Source: Porticoccus sp002341315
GTDB taxonomy: Bacteria > Pseudomonadota > Gammaproteobacteria > Pseudomonadales > Porticoccaceae
Length of the DNA: 64,000 bases
NCBI RefSeq assembly: GCF_047634355.1
Contig: NZ_JBLIAL010000002.1
Reading direction: 5' to 3' (one strand)
Position numbers and translations under genes: made by a program. Positions 44,601-53,675 of this stretch are shown one piece after another; positions within the stretch are counted from its first letter, which is position 1, and each line of letters starts with the position of its first letter. Under the pieces are notes generated by a model. The model was not told the DNA's origin. It did not search any database and saw only the letters and a program-made list of their open reading frames with translations.

Positions 44601-45557
44601 GGTCGTACCGAATTATTGCGCCGCTGGAGTGAAACCAGCTACGAGATTCAAGCGCGTCGAGACAATGAAGGTTGTGCCAGGCAGGAATTTGACGGACTGT
44701 TTTTTGATAATCCCGGATTGAGCACGGCCCTCAGCTATGACATCAATGAGGATATTGCCGCCCCCTATGTCAACTGTGGGGCCCGACCTCGCGCGGCTAT
44801 AGTCAGGGAGCAGGGCGTAAACGGGCAGATGGAGATGGCCGCTGCATTTGATCGGGCCGGCTTCGAAACTGTCGACGTCCACATGAGTGATATCCTCGCT
44901 GGTCGTGTCGCTCTTGATAGTTTTAAGGGATTGGCCGCCTGTGGTGGTTTCTCTTATGGCGATGTGCTCGGTGCCGGGGAGGGGTGGGCCAAAACCGTGC
45001 TATTCAACCCTTTAGCCCGTGCACAGTTTGAGCAATTTTTTCATCGGCCTGACACGTTCACATTCGGTGTTTGCAATGGCTGTCAGATGTTATCCAACCT
45101 GAAACCCCTCATTCCGGGAGCCAATCATTGGCCCCGCTTTGTCAGAAATCTGTCAGAACAGTTTGAAGCGCGGTTTTCCCTGGTAAGGGTAGAGAAATCA
45201 CCCTCGGTTCTGCTTGCAGATATGGCGGGCTCCCATATGCCCATCGCGATTGCTCACGGTGAGGGGAGAGTGGAGTTCGCATCATCGGTGGTTCCGGAAA
45301 TATTTGATGGCTCCGGTGCGGTAGCACTGCGTTTCCTCGATAATTTCCTGGAAATTGCAGAGACCTATCCTGCCAACCCCAATGGGTCACCTCTGGGTAT
45401 CACGGGTGTGACCAGCGAGGATGGCCGCGCAACGATCATGATGCCGCATCCAGAGAGAGTGTTTCGTACAGTGACCAATTCCTGGCACCCGGATGACTGG
45501 GAAGAAGATGGTGCCTGGTTGCGGTTGTTCCGCAATGCCCGCCGATTTGTGGATTGA
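41691..45557 (+). CDS. purL: Phosphoribosylformylglycinamidine synthase PurL
   Basis: 1288 residues, the large single-chain form. It converts FGAR, glutamine and ATP to FGAM in purine synthesis. N-terminal PurS-like and linker regions precede the AIRS-like ATP domains (VETHNHPTAIAPFAGAGTGAGGEIRDEGA). The C-terminal glutaminase has Cys in FGVCNGCQMLSNL and the His/Glu pair in MMPHPERVFR. The ATG at 41691 (MQIFPGNPVLSSF) matches the family N-terminus; the frame extends upstream but without similarity. A strong terminator follows. Confidence 0.96.
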   Translation: MQIFPGNPVLSSFRQRQLLASLQSVDPAVESVYAEYRHFVDLVSPLSETEYLTLTSLLEYGPKILPENNDGMLMLVTPRAGTISPWSSKATDILRNAGVTSVERIERGIAYYLRGDIHQDSKIALADALHDRMVEMVYFDQERAESLFQHQQPAPMITVPLLAEGRQALSRANVSLGLALADDEIDYLVNCFNELQRDPTDVELMMFAQANSEHCRHKIFNASWTIDGQKQEKSLFAMIKNTFEKSGAGVLSAYSDNASVIAGSHAGRFFPDPDSKIYQFTQEPVHLLMKVETHNHPTAIAPFAGAGTGAGGEIRDEGAVGRGSKPKVGLTGFSVSNLYIPGFECPWESDYGKPDRISSALEIMLEGPIGGAAFNNEYGRPNLCGYFRTFEQDFNGERRGYHKPIMIAGGYGNIREEHIEKKPFESGCKLIVLGGPAMLIGLGGGAASSMSSGSSAEDLDFASVQRQNPEIERRCQEVIDQCWQRGNGNPIAFIHDVGAGGLSNAFPELVKDGGCGGRFELRDVPNDEPGMSPLAVWCNEAQERYVLAVRPEQLADFEAICQRERCPYAVVGEATSERHLLLNDRHFSARPVDLPMSVLFGKPPKMHRTAERLTATKTPIERSDIALDDAIDRVLTHPAVASKSFLITIGDRSVTGMVVRDQMVGPCQVPVADCAVTTVSYDSYCGEAMAMGERSPVALLDAPASGRMAIGEAITNIAAAAIDRLADVRLSANWMCAAGHPGEDEKLFRTVQAIGEELCPKLGISIPVGKDSMSMRTTWEEQGQEKSVTSPLSLVISAFAPVSDVRKTLTPELRSDLGDTVLLYIDLGENRNRLGGSILAQTYSQLGDTPADLLSPEKLKAFFDAIQAANQSGELIAYHDRSDGGLMTTLAEMAFAGNTGIRICLDEQPGDALSVLFNEELGAVVQVLGDRAASFKQRFADIAIPVSVIATLDDTDGIEIYEDGDCLFSSGRTELLRRWSETSYEIQARRDNEGCARQEFDGLFFDNPGLSTALSYDINEDIAAPYVNCGARPRAAIVREQGVNGQMEMAAAFDRAGFETVDVHMSDILAGRVALDSFKGLAACGGFSYGDVLGAGEGWAKTVLFNPLARAQFEQFFHRPDTFTFGVCNGCQMLSNLKPLIPGANHWPRFVRNLSEQFEARFSLVRVEKSPSVLLADMAGSHMPIAIAHGEGRVEFASSVVPEIFDGSGAVALRFLDNFLEIAETYPANPNGSPLGITGVTSEDGRATIMMPHPERVFRTVTNSWHPDDWEEDGAWLRLFRNARRFVD

Positions 45558-45570
45558 GGCTTCTGACCAT

Positions 45571-45602
45571 AAAAAAACCCGGCAACAAGCCGGGTTTTTT
45601 TA
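45571..45602. terminator. Bidirectional rho-independent terminator
   Basis: Stem CCCGGC (45578-45583), loop AACAA, stem GCCGGG (45589-45594), with A7 before and T7 after. It ends purL on the plus strand and the cytochrome c gene on the minus strand. Confidence 0.93.
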
Positions 45603-45621
45603 TGGGTTATTCGGTGTATTC

Positions 45622-45927
45622 CTACAGGCTGGCAAAATAGGCAGCCAAATCCAGAATATCCTGATCGGACAGGGGTTTTGCCATGCCGGACATTACCGGG
45701 TCAGTACGATTTCCTTCACGGAAATCTCTTAGCTGTTTAGCGGTGTAGCCAGCTTTCTGGCCCGCCAGGTTGGGCCACATGTCGTTGTTGCTGATGCCAT
45801 TGGCACCGTGACAACCGGCGCAGGCCATGGCCTTGTTTTTGCCAGCCTCTATGTCACCGGCAGCCAATGCGTGGCCCGTAGCAGTTGTCAGCACTAATGC
45901 CAGGATAGTTCCAGTCAGTTTTTTCAT
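45622..45927 (-). CDS. Small periplasmic cytochrome c (class I, c4/c553-like)
   Basis: 101 residues. Signal peptide MKKLTGTILALVLTTATGHALA, then a single heme site CAGCH in KAMACAGCHGANGISNNDMWPNLAGQ, with the axial Met probably in SGMAKPLSDQDILDLAAYFASL. It is half the length of a diheme c4. It is probably cotranscribed with ctaA upstream (46 bp between them) and likely shuttles electrons to a terminal oxidase. Confidence 0.88.
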   Translation of the reverse strand: MKKLTGTILALVLTTATGHALAAGDIEAGKNKAMACAGCHGANGISNNDMWPNLAGQKAGYTAKQLRDFREGNRTDPVMSGMAKPLSDQDILDLAAYFASL

Positions 45928-45973
45928 TTGATCACTCCAGACTTGAGATATAGAAAGATAACAAAAAAGGCCA

Positions 45974-47005
45974 TTAGTTCCCTAAACGGTGGCACACAAA
46001 CAACACACTGGTGAAGAGCAGAATAGCACCGCCCTGGTGAGCCGCTGCGAGGGGAACCGGCATATGCAATAACAGGGTTGAAATGCCCAGCGTAACCTGT
46101 AACGCCAGCATTATAAGCACCAGTTTGACACCTACCCGGGCTTCCGGACGAGTATTGGTACGTTTCAGTGTGCTGATCGCGAAACTGAGAATCACCGCTA
46201 TCAATAGGTAGGCAAATATCCGGTGATTGAACTGAATTGTCGTAATATCTTCAAAAGCTGCCAGCCAGAAAGGCTCTGTGTCATAAATGCCGGGCGGGAT
46301 AAAACTGTCACCCATTAACGGAAAAGTGGGGTAAGCGTATCCTGCATCCGTACCCGCGACAAAACCTCCGGAAAGAATCATCAAAAAAACCAAGCCCGAA
46401 AGGGCAACGGCGAAACGCCGACAGGTCGGCTGGCCCTGCTGCAGATCAGACTCTGGTGGATAAAGTAAGCTGAAAGCCACCCAGATAATGTAGCCATAGA
46501 TGATGACGGCAGTACCCAGGTGAGCTGTCAGACGATATTGGCTAACGCTCGGGTTATCTACCAAACCACTTTTGACCATATACCAACCAAGTAAGCCCTG
46601 CAGGCCCCCCAGAACAAACATGATCATAAGTTTTGGCGTCAACCCGGGTTTGATTCGGTGACTAAAATAGAAAAACAGAAAAGGTACCAGGAATAGAACG
46701 CCAATCAGTCTGCCGAGTAGGCGGTGAGCATATTCGTAGAGAAAAATTCGCTTGAACTCAGGCAGGCTCATGCCGCTGTTGACTTTCTGATACTCGGGGA
46801 ATTGCTTATATTTGTCGAAGGTCTGCTGCCATTGCTGTTCGTTCAATGGCGGCAGAACCCCGGAAATGGGTGCCCATTCAACAATGGAAAGGCCCGAACC
46901 CGTCAGCCGGGTAACGCCCCCCAAAAGTATCATGCTCAGAATAACGGCAGCGCATACAATCAGCCAGGAAGCCAACTGTCTATCATATCGAGTCTGCAAA
47001 TCCAT
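45974..47005 (-). CDS. ctaA: Heme A synthase (COX15/CtaA)
   Basis: 343-residue, eight-helix membrane enzyme oxidising the C8 methyl of heme O to a formyl group to give heme A for cytochrome aa3 oxidase. Recognised by GGVTRLTGSGLSIVEWAPISGVLPPLN, with the conserved histidines in YEYAHRLLGRLIG, RLTAHLG, QFNHRIFAYLL and AAHQGGA. ctaB and the oxidase subunit genes are not in view. A cytochrome c gene follows on the same strand. Confidence 0.93.
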   Translation of the reverse strand: MDLQTRYDRQLASWLIVCAAVILSMILLGGVTRLTGSGLSIVEWAPISGVLPPLNEQQWQQTFDKYKQFPEYQKVNSGMSLPEFKRIFLYEYAHRLLGRLIGVLFLVPFLFFYFSHRIKPGLTPKLMIMFVLGGLQGLLGWYMVKSGLVDNPSVSQYRLTAHLGTAVIIYGYIIWVAFSLLYPPESDLQQGQPTCRRFAVALSGLVFLMILSGGFVAGTDAGYAYPTFPLMGDSFIPPGIYDTEPFWLAAFEDITTIQFNHRIFAYLLIAVILSFAISTLKRTNTRPEARVGVKLVLIMLALQVTLGISTLLLHMPVPLAAAHQGGAILLFTSVLFVCHRLGN

Positions 47006-47296
47006 AAGAGATTTATACCTTCCTGTCCAGTGGGGAAGACCATTGACATGGAGCTTTGCGAAGAAACCCCGATTGAGTGGTTTTTTAAATACCTCGAGGC
47101 AGTAAAAGCCGTGGGCTTACTAGCGTTAACTACAGCGATCCAATATTACCAAATACCGACGTGCATTTCCGGCAAAAATGTCCCTCGCCAGAATATTTTT
47201 GACAATTCCGGTCCGTCAGTTTGCTAGACGAGCCTTGCTGAACAAGGCGCAATCCTGCAAAGTCAGTGAACTTGAGAAAAATTCGGAGAGTGAAAA

Positions 47297-48079
47297 ATGC
47301 AACAGACGACCGTCAATGGCGTCAGGATTGCCTACCTGGACGAAGGGCAGGGTGATGTGATTATTTTTTTACACGGCCTGGGAGTCAGCAGTAGAGACTG
47401 GACCGGCCAGGTCGATTATTTCTGTCACCATTGGCGGGTAATTGCCCCGGATTTTCGGGGGCACGGTACGTCAGATAAACCCGATAGCCATTACGATATA
47501 CTAGTCCATGCCAATGATGTTCTCGGGTTGATGGATCAGCTGGATATTGACCGGGCACACCTTGTTGGCCTGTCCATGGGTGGGATGGTCGCTTTTCAGA
47601 TTGTCGCCATGGCGCCACAACGGTTAAAAAGCATGACAATCATCAATTCTGGTCCCGCACTTCCCGACAATACCTTCGCCGCAAAAAAAATGCTCTGGAC
47701 GCGAGTGCTGTCAGTTCACTTGCTGGGTATGCACCGTTATGCCCACAAAGTAGCCCAGAGTATGTTTCCGGGAGAGGGGAAAGAGGCGTTAATCGATATC
47801 TTTACCCGACAGATTGCTTCAAACCCCAAAAAAGTTTATCTGAAAAACCTCAAGTCCCTGTTTGGCTGGGGGGTTCTGGAGTATTTGGCCGACATTGAGG
47901 TGCCGACCCTGATGTTAACGGGCGATCGGGATTATTCCCCTGTAGCAATGAAACAAGCAGTGGTTGATGCCATGAAAAATGCCAGACTGGTGGTCATTGT
48001 CGATACCGGCCACGGTACACCGATTGAGAAGCCCGGGGAGACCAATGAGGCCATAGCACGTTTCATTGAAGCTGTTTGA
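47297..48079 (+). CDS. Alpha/beta hydrolase
   Basis: 260 residues with the canonical fold: oxyanion loop FLHGLGVSSRDW, nucleophile elbow GLSMGGM (Ser93), acid in LTGDRDYSP and catalytic His in DTGHGTPIEKP. It resembles the 3-oxoadipate enol-lactonase/epoxide-hydrolase-like group, but the substrate cannot be assigned. Its 3' end overlaps the convergent patatin gene by 17 bases. Confidence 0.82.
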   Translation: MQQTTVNGVRIAYLDEGQGDVIIFLHGLGVSSRDWTGQVDYFCHHWRVIAPDFRGHGTSDKPDSHYDILVHANDVLGLMDQLDIDRAHLVGLSMGGMVAFQIVAMAPQRLKSMTIINSGPALPDNTFAAKKMLWTRVLSVHLLGMHRYAHKVAQSMFPGEGKEALIDIFTRQIASNPKKVYLKNLKSLFGWGVLEYLADIEVPTLMLTGDRDYSPVAMKQAVVDAMKNARLVVIVDTGHGTPIEKPGETNEAIARFIEAV

Positions 48080-48893
48080 GCTGGCGATTGAGCTTGCGTT
48101 TCAGTTCACTCTTGGTTTTTGAGCCATTATTAAGAATCAGGTTCGCCTTGTAAAACTCCAGCATCCTCACGGCCGCCACATTTGGCTCAATATAAATATC
48201 CGGGGCTTCCTTGGCCAGTTTTTCCCTGATGATACTTTTCTGCATGATCTGGTAGGTGTTGAATACAGCTTCTGACAGGGATGGGAGTTTATTGGATACG
48301 GTCCGCGTGCCAATCACATCAACAGCAATCGTAATGTCACAGTCATCGGGCAACAGGTCAAAAGGCACAGGATTTACCGCGCCACCATCTATCAGCACCT
48401 GTCCATCTATGGTGACTGGCTGAAAGAGTCCAGGGAGAGACATGCTGGCACGAATGGCAGGTATCAGCGCCCCATGTTGAAGAACAACCTGTTCCCGGCT
48501 CCAGAAATCCGATGCCACCACCTTTAGTGGCGTGTCGAGTTCGGAGAACTGGGTAGCATGAACAGATTCAAAGAGATAATTCAGGAGGTTCTCTACCCGA
48601 ATCAGTCCCCGGCCACGAAATTGCGGGCTAATAAAATCCAGCCATTTGAACAAGTGCTTTCTGGTGACCAGATGTTTGAGCGATTCATTATCGCGAAGGC
48701 TAAACTGGAGAAAAATCTGCTTGATGTCACCTGTTGTCATCCCGGCACAATACATGGCACCAATTAGTGCACCGATGCTGGTCCCAGTGATGAAATAAGG
48801 TTTCAGCCCCATTTCTTCCAGTGTCTCCAGAATCAGTAAGTGGCTGATGCCCTTGGCTCCACCTCCCCCCAATGCAAGTCCAATTTTTGTCAT
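48063..48893 (-). CDS. Patatin-like phospholipase (RssA-type)
   Basis: 276 residues. Oxyanion hole GGGGAKG (9-15), nucleophile Ser39 in GTSIG (37-41), and the catalytic Asp in the DGG of VLIDGGAVNPVPFDLL give the complete patatin Ser-Asp dyad. No signal peptide, so cytoplasmic or peripheral. Likely a lipid acyl hydrolase of the RssA/NTE type. Overlaps the convergent hydrolase. Confidence 0.87.
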   Translation of the reverse strand: MTKIGLALGGGGAKGISHLLILETLEEMGLKPYFITGTSIGALIGAMYCAGMTTGDIKQIFLQFSLRDNESLKHLVTRKHLFKWLDFISPQFRGRGLIRVENLLNYLFESVHATQFSELDTPLKVVASDFWSREQVVLQHGALIPAIRASMSLPGLFQPVTIDGQVLIDGGAVNPVPFDLLPDDCDITIAVDVIGTRTVSNKLPSLSEAVFNTYQIMQKSIIREKLAKEAPDIYIEPNVAAVRMLEFYKANLILNNGSKTKSELKRKLNRQLKQLQ

Positions 48894-48993
48894 ACAAGGT
48901 TCACCCGGCGGTTTTTCACGATGATCGTTGGTTGATTTGAAGTAGAAATTCCGGTTTATTACGCAGCTTTACCATCATAACCGGAAGAAACCT

Positions 48994-49701
48994 GTGGCAG
49001 AAATCCCGCAAATCAAACTCCATCCTTCCTGGCTGGCCAAACTTGAAGACCAGTTCCAGTTGCCCTACATGGTCAAGCTGAAACAGTTTCTGCAGGCCCA
49101 GAAAAAAGCGGGTAAAACCATCTATCCCAGTGGATCAAACTGGTTTGCAGCGTTCGATAGTACGCCTTTTGATAAGGTCAAGGTGGTAATTATCGGACAG
49201 GATCCCTACCACGGCGACCATCAGGCACATGGTCTTTGTTTCTCGGTGCTGCCCGGCGTGGATATTCCGCCATCCCTGCGAAATATTTTTCGGGAGTTAC
49301 AGCAGGATTGCGGGATTCAGCCACCCCGACACGGTTGTCTGAGGGGCTGGGCTGCCCAAGGTGTATTTTTACTCAATGCGACATTGACCGTTGAAAGGGG
49401 CCTTGCCGGATCTCACCAGGGGCAGGGGTGGGAGCAATTTACCGACCGGGTAATACAATTGTTAAACGATGAACGTCGCGGGTTGGTCTTTATGTTATGG
49501 GGCAGTTATGCTCAGAAAAAGGGGGCTATTATCGATACCGATAAACATCTGGTGCTCAAAGCGCCACACCCGTCGCCACTATCGGCCCATCGAGGTTTTC
49601 TGGGTTGCGGGCATTTTTCAAAGGCAAATCAGTACCTCAAGGAACAGGGCCTGGAGCCAGTGGACTGGCAGATGCATGAAGTAGCCCAGGACAAAGTTTA
49701 G
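48994..49701 (+). CDS. ung: Uracil-DNA glycosylase
   Basis: 235-residue base-excision enzyme removing uracil from DNA. The water-activating Asp70 is in GQDPYHGDHQAHGLCFSV, the Leu loop is HPSPLSAHRGFLGCGHFSK, and FMLWGSYAQKKG is conserved. The start is GTG, with GGAAGAA upstream. The stop overlaps the convergent small membrane protein gene by four bases. Confidence 0.95.
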   Translation: MAEIPQIKLHPSWLAKLEDQFQLPYMVKLKQFLQAQKKAGKTIYPSGSNWFAAFDSTPFDKVKVVIIGQDPYHGDHQAHGLCFSVLPGVDIPPSLRNIFRELQQDCGIQPPRHGCLRGWAAQGVFLLNATLTVERGLAGSHQGQGWEQFTDRVIQLLNDERRGLVFMLWGSYAQKKGAIIDTDKHLVLKAPHPSPLSAHRGFLGCGHFSKANQYLKEQGLEPVDWQMHEVAQDKV

Positions 49702-50114
49702 GATTTATCCACCTTGAGTGCGGGTAAATGCCGTTTTGCCCTCAACCAGTTCAATCCTTTTAAAACAGAAGGCGTACTGATAATACGCTTTTCCAGTGTG
49801 TATTTCCCAGGGTAGTCCAGCAGTAATAAACCTGCCGCCATAGTTAGAATGCCTTGTCCGGGCATGAACAGCATCAGAAAACCACCACACAACAGGATTA
49901 AACCCAGCAGGTTTTTCCCAACAAGTAATAAACCCCGGATGGCCGGATGCCTCTGTTTCAATGTTGTTGTTTCGCGACTTTCATACAGAAAGTAATCCTC
50001 CGGTATCATTGCCACTATCCAGGGCAGAGCGAGCAAACTTCCAATGAAGGTTGCAAGAGATGCGATGCTAAGCCATGTCAACAGCACCTGATGTTCGGAT
50101 AACCAAGCCAGCAT
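49698..50114 (-). CDS. Small membrane protein, PGPGW-like family
   Basis: 138 residues with a first pair of helices (about 12-38) and another pair around FMPGQGILTMAAGLLLLDYPGKY. The F-x-PG-x-G element followed by GLLLLD resembles the PGPGW family of two-to-four-helix proteins, though the signature is not exact. Function unknown in general. Convergent with ung. Confidence 0.65.
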   Translation of the reverse strand: MLAWLSEHQVLLTWLSIASLATFIGSLLALPWIVAMIPEDYFLYESRETTTLKQRHPAIRGLLLVGKNLLGLILLCGGFLMLFMPGQGILTMAAGLLLLDYPGKYTLEKRIISTPSVLKGLNWLRAKRHLPALKVDKS

Positions 50115-50172
50115 CGGCTACCTCGCGCTATATTGATAAATAGAGTTAAGTTTTAATTTCAATGGTATGATT

Positions 50173-51162
50173 TTATTCAATTTCGTATGGAAGAGATAGC
50201 TTTTCAAGGGCAGAATACGGCTGTAAACCCATCACAAGTTCATCGCTCCCTGCCGCTTCTTCAGTCAATACGACCAACATCTCCAGTCGTTCAGCATTGC
50301 CGTGTGCTGTAGATACGACGTGTCCGACAGGTTGATTCTGACCCTGCAGATAACAGGGCATGCCCGGCAACAAACGATCCTTGGGGGCGGGGACTCCTAT
50401 GCGGTACATACGGCGCTTCAATTTCCCCAAATACTTCATGCGTGCGACCACTTCCTGCCCTGTGTAACAACCTTTCTTGAAGCTGATTGCCCCGATCGCC
50501 TGAAAATTCAGCATTTGCGGTATAAACAGATCAACGGTGTCCACTTCTACATGGCCAAGGCCGGATCGAATATCCATAAGTTGCCAGAGCTCGGTTCCCA
50601 CGGGTTTTACTGCATCCCGTAGTGCCTCCCATACAGACGGTACTTTTTCGGCGGAAACCATAAATATTTTTCTGCCATCAACCAACGGATACTGATAGGC
50701 CGTGTCAGTCAGACTAATTTTTTCAACAGATTTTCCGGCGCTCCCCAACAAACAGTAGTGATCACTGATATCAGTCAGTTCAACCTTGAAAAACACCGCA
50801 TATTTGGTCAACTCGTTGATCAGTGAGGTAATCAGACTGCGGTGTAGTTGAAGAAAAAAGTGCTGATCTTCAGCATGGAACAGAACAAAACTGGCTAGCA
50901 TTCGACCTTTGGCATTACAGCGAGCACCGGGAGTTGACTCACCGATTGCCAGCTGAAGTGCATCACTGGTTATCTGGCCCTGTAGAAAACGAGCCGCATC
51001 AGGGCCTTTTACTGATATCAAGCCCTGATGAAGAAGAGGACTCATGATGCCATCGTCCTCAGCCAACAATGCCTGAAAGTCTGTTGGTGATTCATGGAAA
51101 TGTATTTGGTCATCATTGATGACTGCGCCCTGAGTGGACAGGTATCTTTGCCAATCGTTCAT
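50173..51162 (-). CDS. ygfZ: Folate-binding protein YgfZ (GcvT-like, Fe-S maintenance)
   Basis: 329 residues from the ATG at 51162 (MNDWQRYLSTQG); an in-frame ATG at 51192 would add ten residues. The GcvT-like folate-binding fold carries the YgfZ signature KGCYTGQEVVARMKYLGKLKRRMYR with its conserved Cys. YgfZ supports repair or delivery of certain Fe-S clusters, for example for MiaB and succinate dehydrogenase. It is divergent from sdhE, an arrangement also found in E. coli (ygfZ next to ygfYX). Confidence 0.92.
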   Translation of the reverse strand: MNDWQRYLSTQGAVINDDQIHFHESPTDFQALLAEDDGIMSPLLHQGLISVKGPDAARFLQGQITSDALQLAIGESTPGARCNAKGRMLASFVLFHAEDQHFFLQLHRSLITSLINELTKYAVFFKVELTDISDHYCLLGSAGKSVEKISLTDTAYQYPLVDGRKIFMVSAEKVPSVWEALRDAVKPVGTELWQLMDIRSGLGHVEVDTVDLFIPQMLNFQAIGAISFKKGCYTGQEVVARMKYLGKLKRRMYRIGVPAPKDRLLPGMPCYLQGQNQPVGHVVSTAHGNAERLEMLVVLTEEAAGSDELVMGLQPYSALEKLSLPYEIE

Positions 51163-51265
51163 GATTTGCCCGGTTGAGGTGAATGTAACCATCCTGATGA
51201 GTTTAAACTCACTTGTTCCATTATAATGCCTGACATTCTATTTATTGAGACAGAGGCGACCGCCG

Positions 51266-51511
51266 ATGGAAAGAAATCGACTATTTTGGGCAAGCCGACG
51301 CGGAATGCTTGAACTGGATTTGGTGTTGCAGCCTTTTCTGGACGACATTTACCCTACACTTGAAACGGCAGACCAGGAACGTTACCACAAACTCCTCGAG
51401 TGCGAAGATCAGGATATGTTCGGTTGGTTCCTCCGCCGGGAAACCCCGGAAGACCCCGACTTGCAAAAAATTGTGCAGATCATTCGTGACTCAAGATCCC
51501 GTCCCGGTTGA
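51266..51511 (+). CDS. sdhE: FAD assembly factor SdhE (YgfY)
   Basis: 81-residue factor promoting covalent FAD attachment to SdhA and FrdA. The family RGxxE motif appears in WASRRGMLELDLVLQPF, with LLECEDQDMFGWFL later. The ATG at 51266 gives the typical N-terminus MERNRLFWASRRG. The gene overlaps cptA by 26 bases. Confidence 0.92.
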   Translation: MERNRLFWASRRGMLELDLVLQPFLDDIYPTLETADQERYHKLLECEDQDMFGWFLRRETPEDPDLQKIVQIIRDSRSRPG

Positions 51512-51890
51512 AATAGAACTGTATCGTTCGTTGCTACTGCTGGTCTGGATTCTGTCCATTCACAGTCTTGCTGTATGCCTCCTGATTGTCTCGGCAATAC
51601 CTCTATGGCTGAAGGTTTTAACGATCCTTCCGGTATTAGTGGGTGGTGCGCACACTTGTCTTATATGGTACAGACAGCCGGTCAAGCGACTGAGCTGGAC
51701 AAGCGGCAGTTGGCAATTGTTCTATGCCGATCAGCGAGAGGAGGTTGCCTTGCAGCATTTTTTTATACTGGGCAGGCTATTACTACTTCGGTTTCACGGC
51801 TCCAGAAGACGTTATTCTGTTCTGGTGTTGCCTGACAGCACCTCGCCAGCAAACCTGCGCAGGATTCACGTGACGTTACAGTTGGGTTAG
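51486..51890 (+). CDS. cptA: CptA/YgfX-type small membrane protein
   Basis: 134 residues from a GTG inside the end of sdhE. Two closely spaced helices (about 14-34 and 36-55) are followed by a basic soluble tail (LSWTSGSWQLFYADQREEVALQ, then GSRRRYSVLVLPDS) typical of YgfX. It was described in E. coli as an inhibitor of cytoskeletal proteins, but its conserved linkage with sdhE suggests a respiratory-complex role. A longer frame upstream is a shadow of sdhE. It ends one base before the convergent nadB. Confidence 0.82.
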   Translation: MTQDPVPVEIELYRSLLLLVWILSIHSLAVCLLIVSAIPLWLKVLTILPVLVGGAHTCLIWYRQPVKRLSWTSGSWQLFYADQREEVALQHFFILGRLLLLRFHGSRRRYSVLVLPDSTSPANLRRIHVTLQLG

Positions 51891-51891
51891 G

Positions 51892-53514
51892 TCAACGTTT
51901 GCTGACGATGAAGTTTTGCCCGGCAAAATTGATTGGCACCATGATGGTGTCTTTGGCGACTGCGGACAGGTCCGGGTAATCCAGTGTGTAATGCAGGCCG
52001 CGACTCTCTTTGCGTTGCTCTGCAGAACGAATGATAAGCTCTGCCACCAACACCAGATTGCGCAATTCCAGCAAATCCCGGCTGATTTTATAGTTGCTGT
52101 AATATTCATGGATTTCTTTTTGCAGCAGCTCAACTCTGTGATGAGCTCTGGCCAGTCGTTTCCGGGTTCTGACAATGCCTACGTAGTCCCACATAAAGCG
52201 GCGCAACTCATCCCAGTTATGCGCGATAACGACATCTTCATCTGAATGGGTGACACGACTTTCATCCCAGGGTCTCGCCTTATCCGGTTCCGGAATCAAC
52301 TCAATACTTTCGCGAATGGCGCTGGCAGCTGAATGCCCATAAACCACACACTCAACCAGCGAATTGCTGGCCATGCGGTTCGCGCCATGCAAGCCCGTAA
52401 AGGCTGTCTCACCAATCGCGTATAAATTCCAAAGATCGGTCTGACCCTTCTGGTTTACCACGATACCACCACAGGTATAGTGAGCGGCGGGAACCACAGG
52501 AATGGCTTCTTTTGTGATGTCGATTCCATACTTCAGGCACTGAGCCATGACCGTGGGAAAGTGGTTTTTCAGAAACTCTTTGGGCCGATGCGAGATGTCA
52601 AGATAGACACAATCGATGCCCAGTCGCTTCATTTCAAAGTCAATGGCTCTGGCAACAATATCCCTGGGCGCCAATTCCGCCTTCGGATGGAACTTGTCCA
52701 TAAACCGCGCACCATTGGCCAGCGTCAGGTAAGCGCCTTCACCACGCAGGGCTTCAGTAACCAGAAAAGCCTTGGCATTGGGGTGATAGAGACAAGTGGG
52801 ATGAAACTGGTTGAATTCCATGTTGGCCACCCGACAACCGCGACGCCAGGCGACAGCAATGCCATCGCCGGTGGCACCGTCGGGATTGGTGGAGTAAAGG
52901 TAAGCCTTACTGGCACCACCGGTTGCCAATACAACAGCTTTTGCCTGAAAAACGCGGACACAGTCCTGTTCGTTATCCAGCACATAAGCTCCCGTACATC
53001 GCATGCGGCTGGAACCTCTGTCGGCCTGAGTGATCAGGTCAACGACCACATGGCTGGGAAACACCTGAATATTGGGATGCTGAAGCACTCTGTCTGCCAA
53101 AGAAGATGAAACCTCCTTTCCCGTGGCATCGGCAGTATGCAAAATTCGACGGTGACTGTGGCCACCTTCCCGGGTCAGATGATAATCAACGTTGTCCTCA
53201 TTGCGAGTGAACTGAACGCCTTGCTTGACTAACCAGCGGATGGCATCAGGCCCGTTCTCAACGGTGAATCTCACCGCATCCTCGTGACACAGTCCGGCAC
53301 CAGCTTCCAGGGTATCTCCAACGTGAGATTCAATAGAGTCTTCAGTATCAAAAACAGCGGCGATGCCACCCTGCGCATACCAGGTAGATCCCGACTGAAT
53401 GGCACTTTTACTGATCAGCGCAATTTGATATTTATCAGCCAGTTCAAGCGCCACAGTCATCCCTGCAGCGCCACTGCCAATCACCAACACATCATGACAA
53501 TGGGGGGTTTTCAT
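51892..53514 (-). CDS. nadB: L-aspartate oxidase NadB
   Basis: 540-residue FAD enzyme oxidising L-aspartate to iminoaspartate, the first step of NAD synthesis. Dinucleotide-binding GSGAAGM at residues 13-19, STWYAQGGIAAV near 45-57 and HPTCLYHPNAKAFLVTEALRGEGA are diagnostic. The ATG at 53514 (MKTPHCHDVLVIGSG) matches known N-termini; 18 further in-frame codons upstream do not. Divergent from rpoE, as in many Gammaproteobacteria. Confidence 0.94.
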   Translation of the reverse strand: MKTPHCHDVLVIGSGAAGMTVALELADKYQIALISKSAIQSGSTWYAQGGIAAVFDTEDSIESHVGDTLEAGAGLCHEDAVRFTVENGPDAIRWLVKQGVQFTRNEDNVDYHLTREGGHSHRRILHTADATGKEVSSSLADRVLQHPNIQVFPSHVVVDLITQADRGSSRMRCTGAYVLDNEQDCVRVFQAKAVVLATGGASKAYLYSTNPDGATGDGIAVAWRRGCRVANMEFNQFHPTCLYHPNAKAFLVTEALRGEGAYLTLANGARFMDKFHPKAELAPRDIVARAIDFEMKRLGIDCVYLDISHRPKEFLKNHFPTVMAQCLKYGIDITKEAIPVVPAAHYTCGGIVVNQKGQTDLWNLYAIGETAFTGLHGANRMASNSLVECVVYGHSAASAIRESIELIPEPDKARPWDESRVTHSDEDVVIAHNWDELRRFMWDYVGIVRTRKRLARAHHRVELLQKEIHEYYSNYKISRDLLELRNLVLVAELIIRSAEQRKESRGLHYTLDYPDLSAVAKDTIMVPINFAGQNFIVSKR

Positions 53515-53675
53515 TAACTGCCTAAAGTCCTCGAAACCAATGTAGAGCATGATAGTATAGCGGGCCAAAAATAAATACAGACCCGGAAATCATCCCTTTA
53601 CCCGGCGGGTTTGTTGTAATTGAATGCTCTGAGACGCCATCACTACGAGGCGATTCGGGGGCAATCGGAGCGACT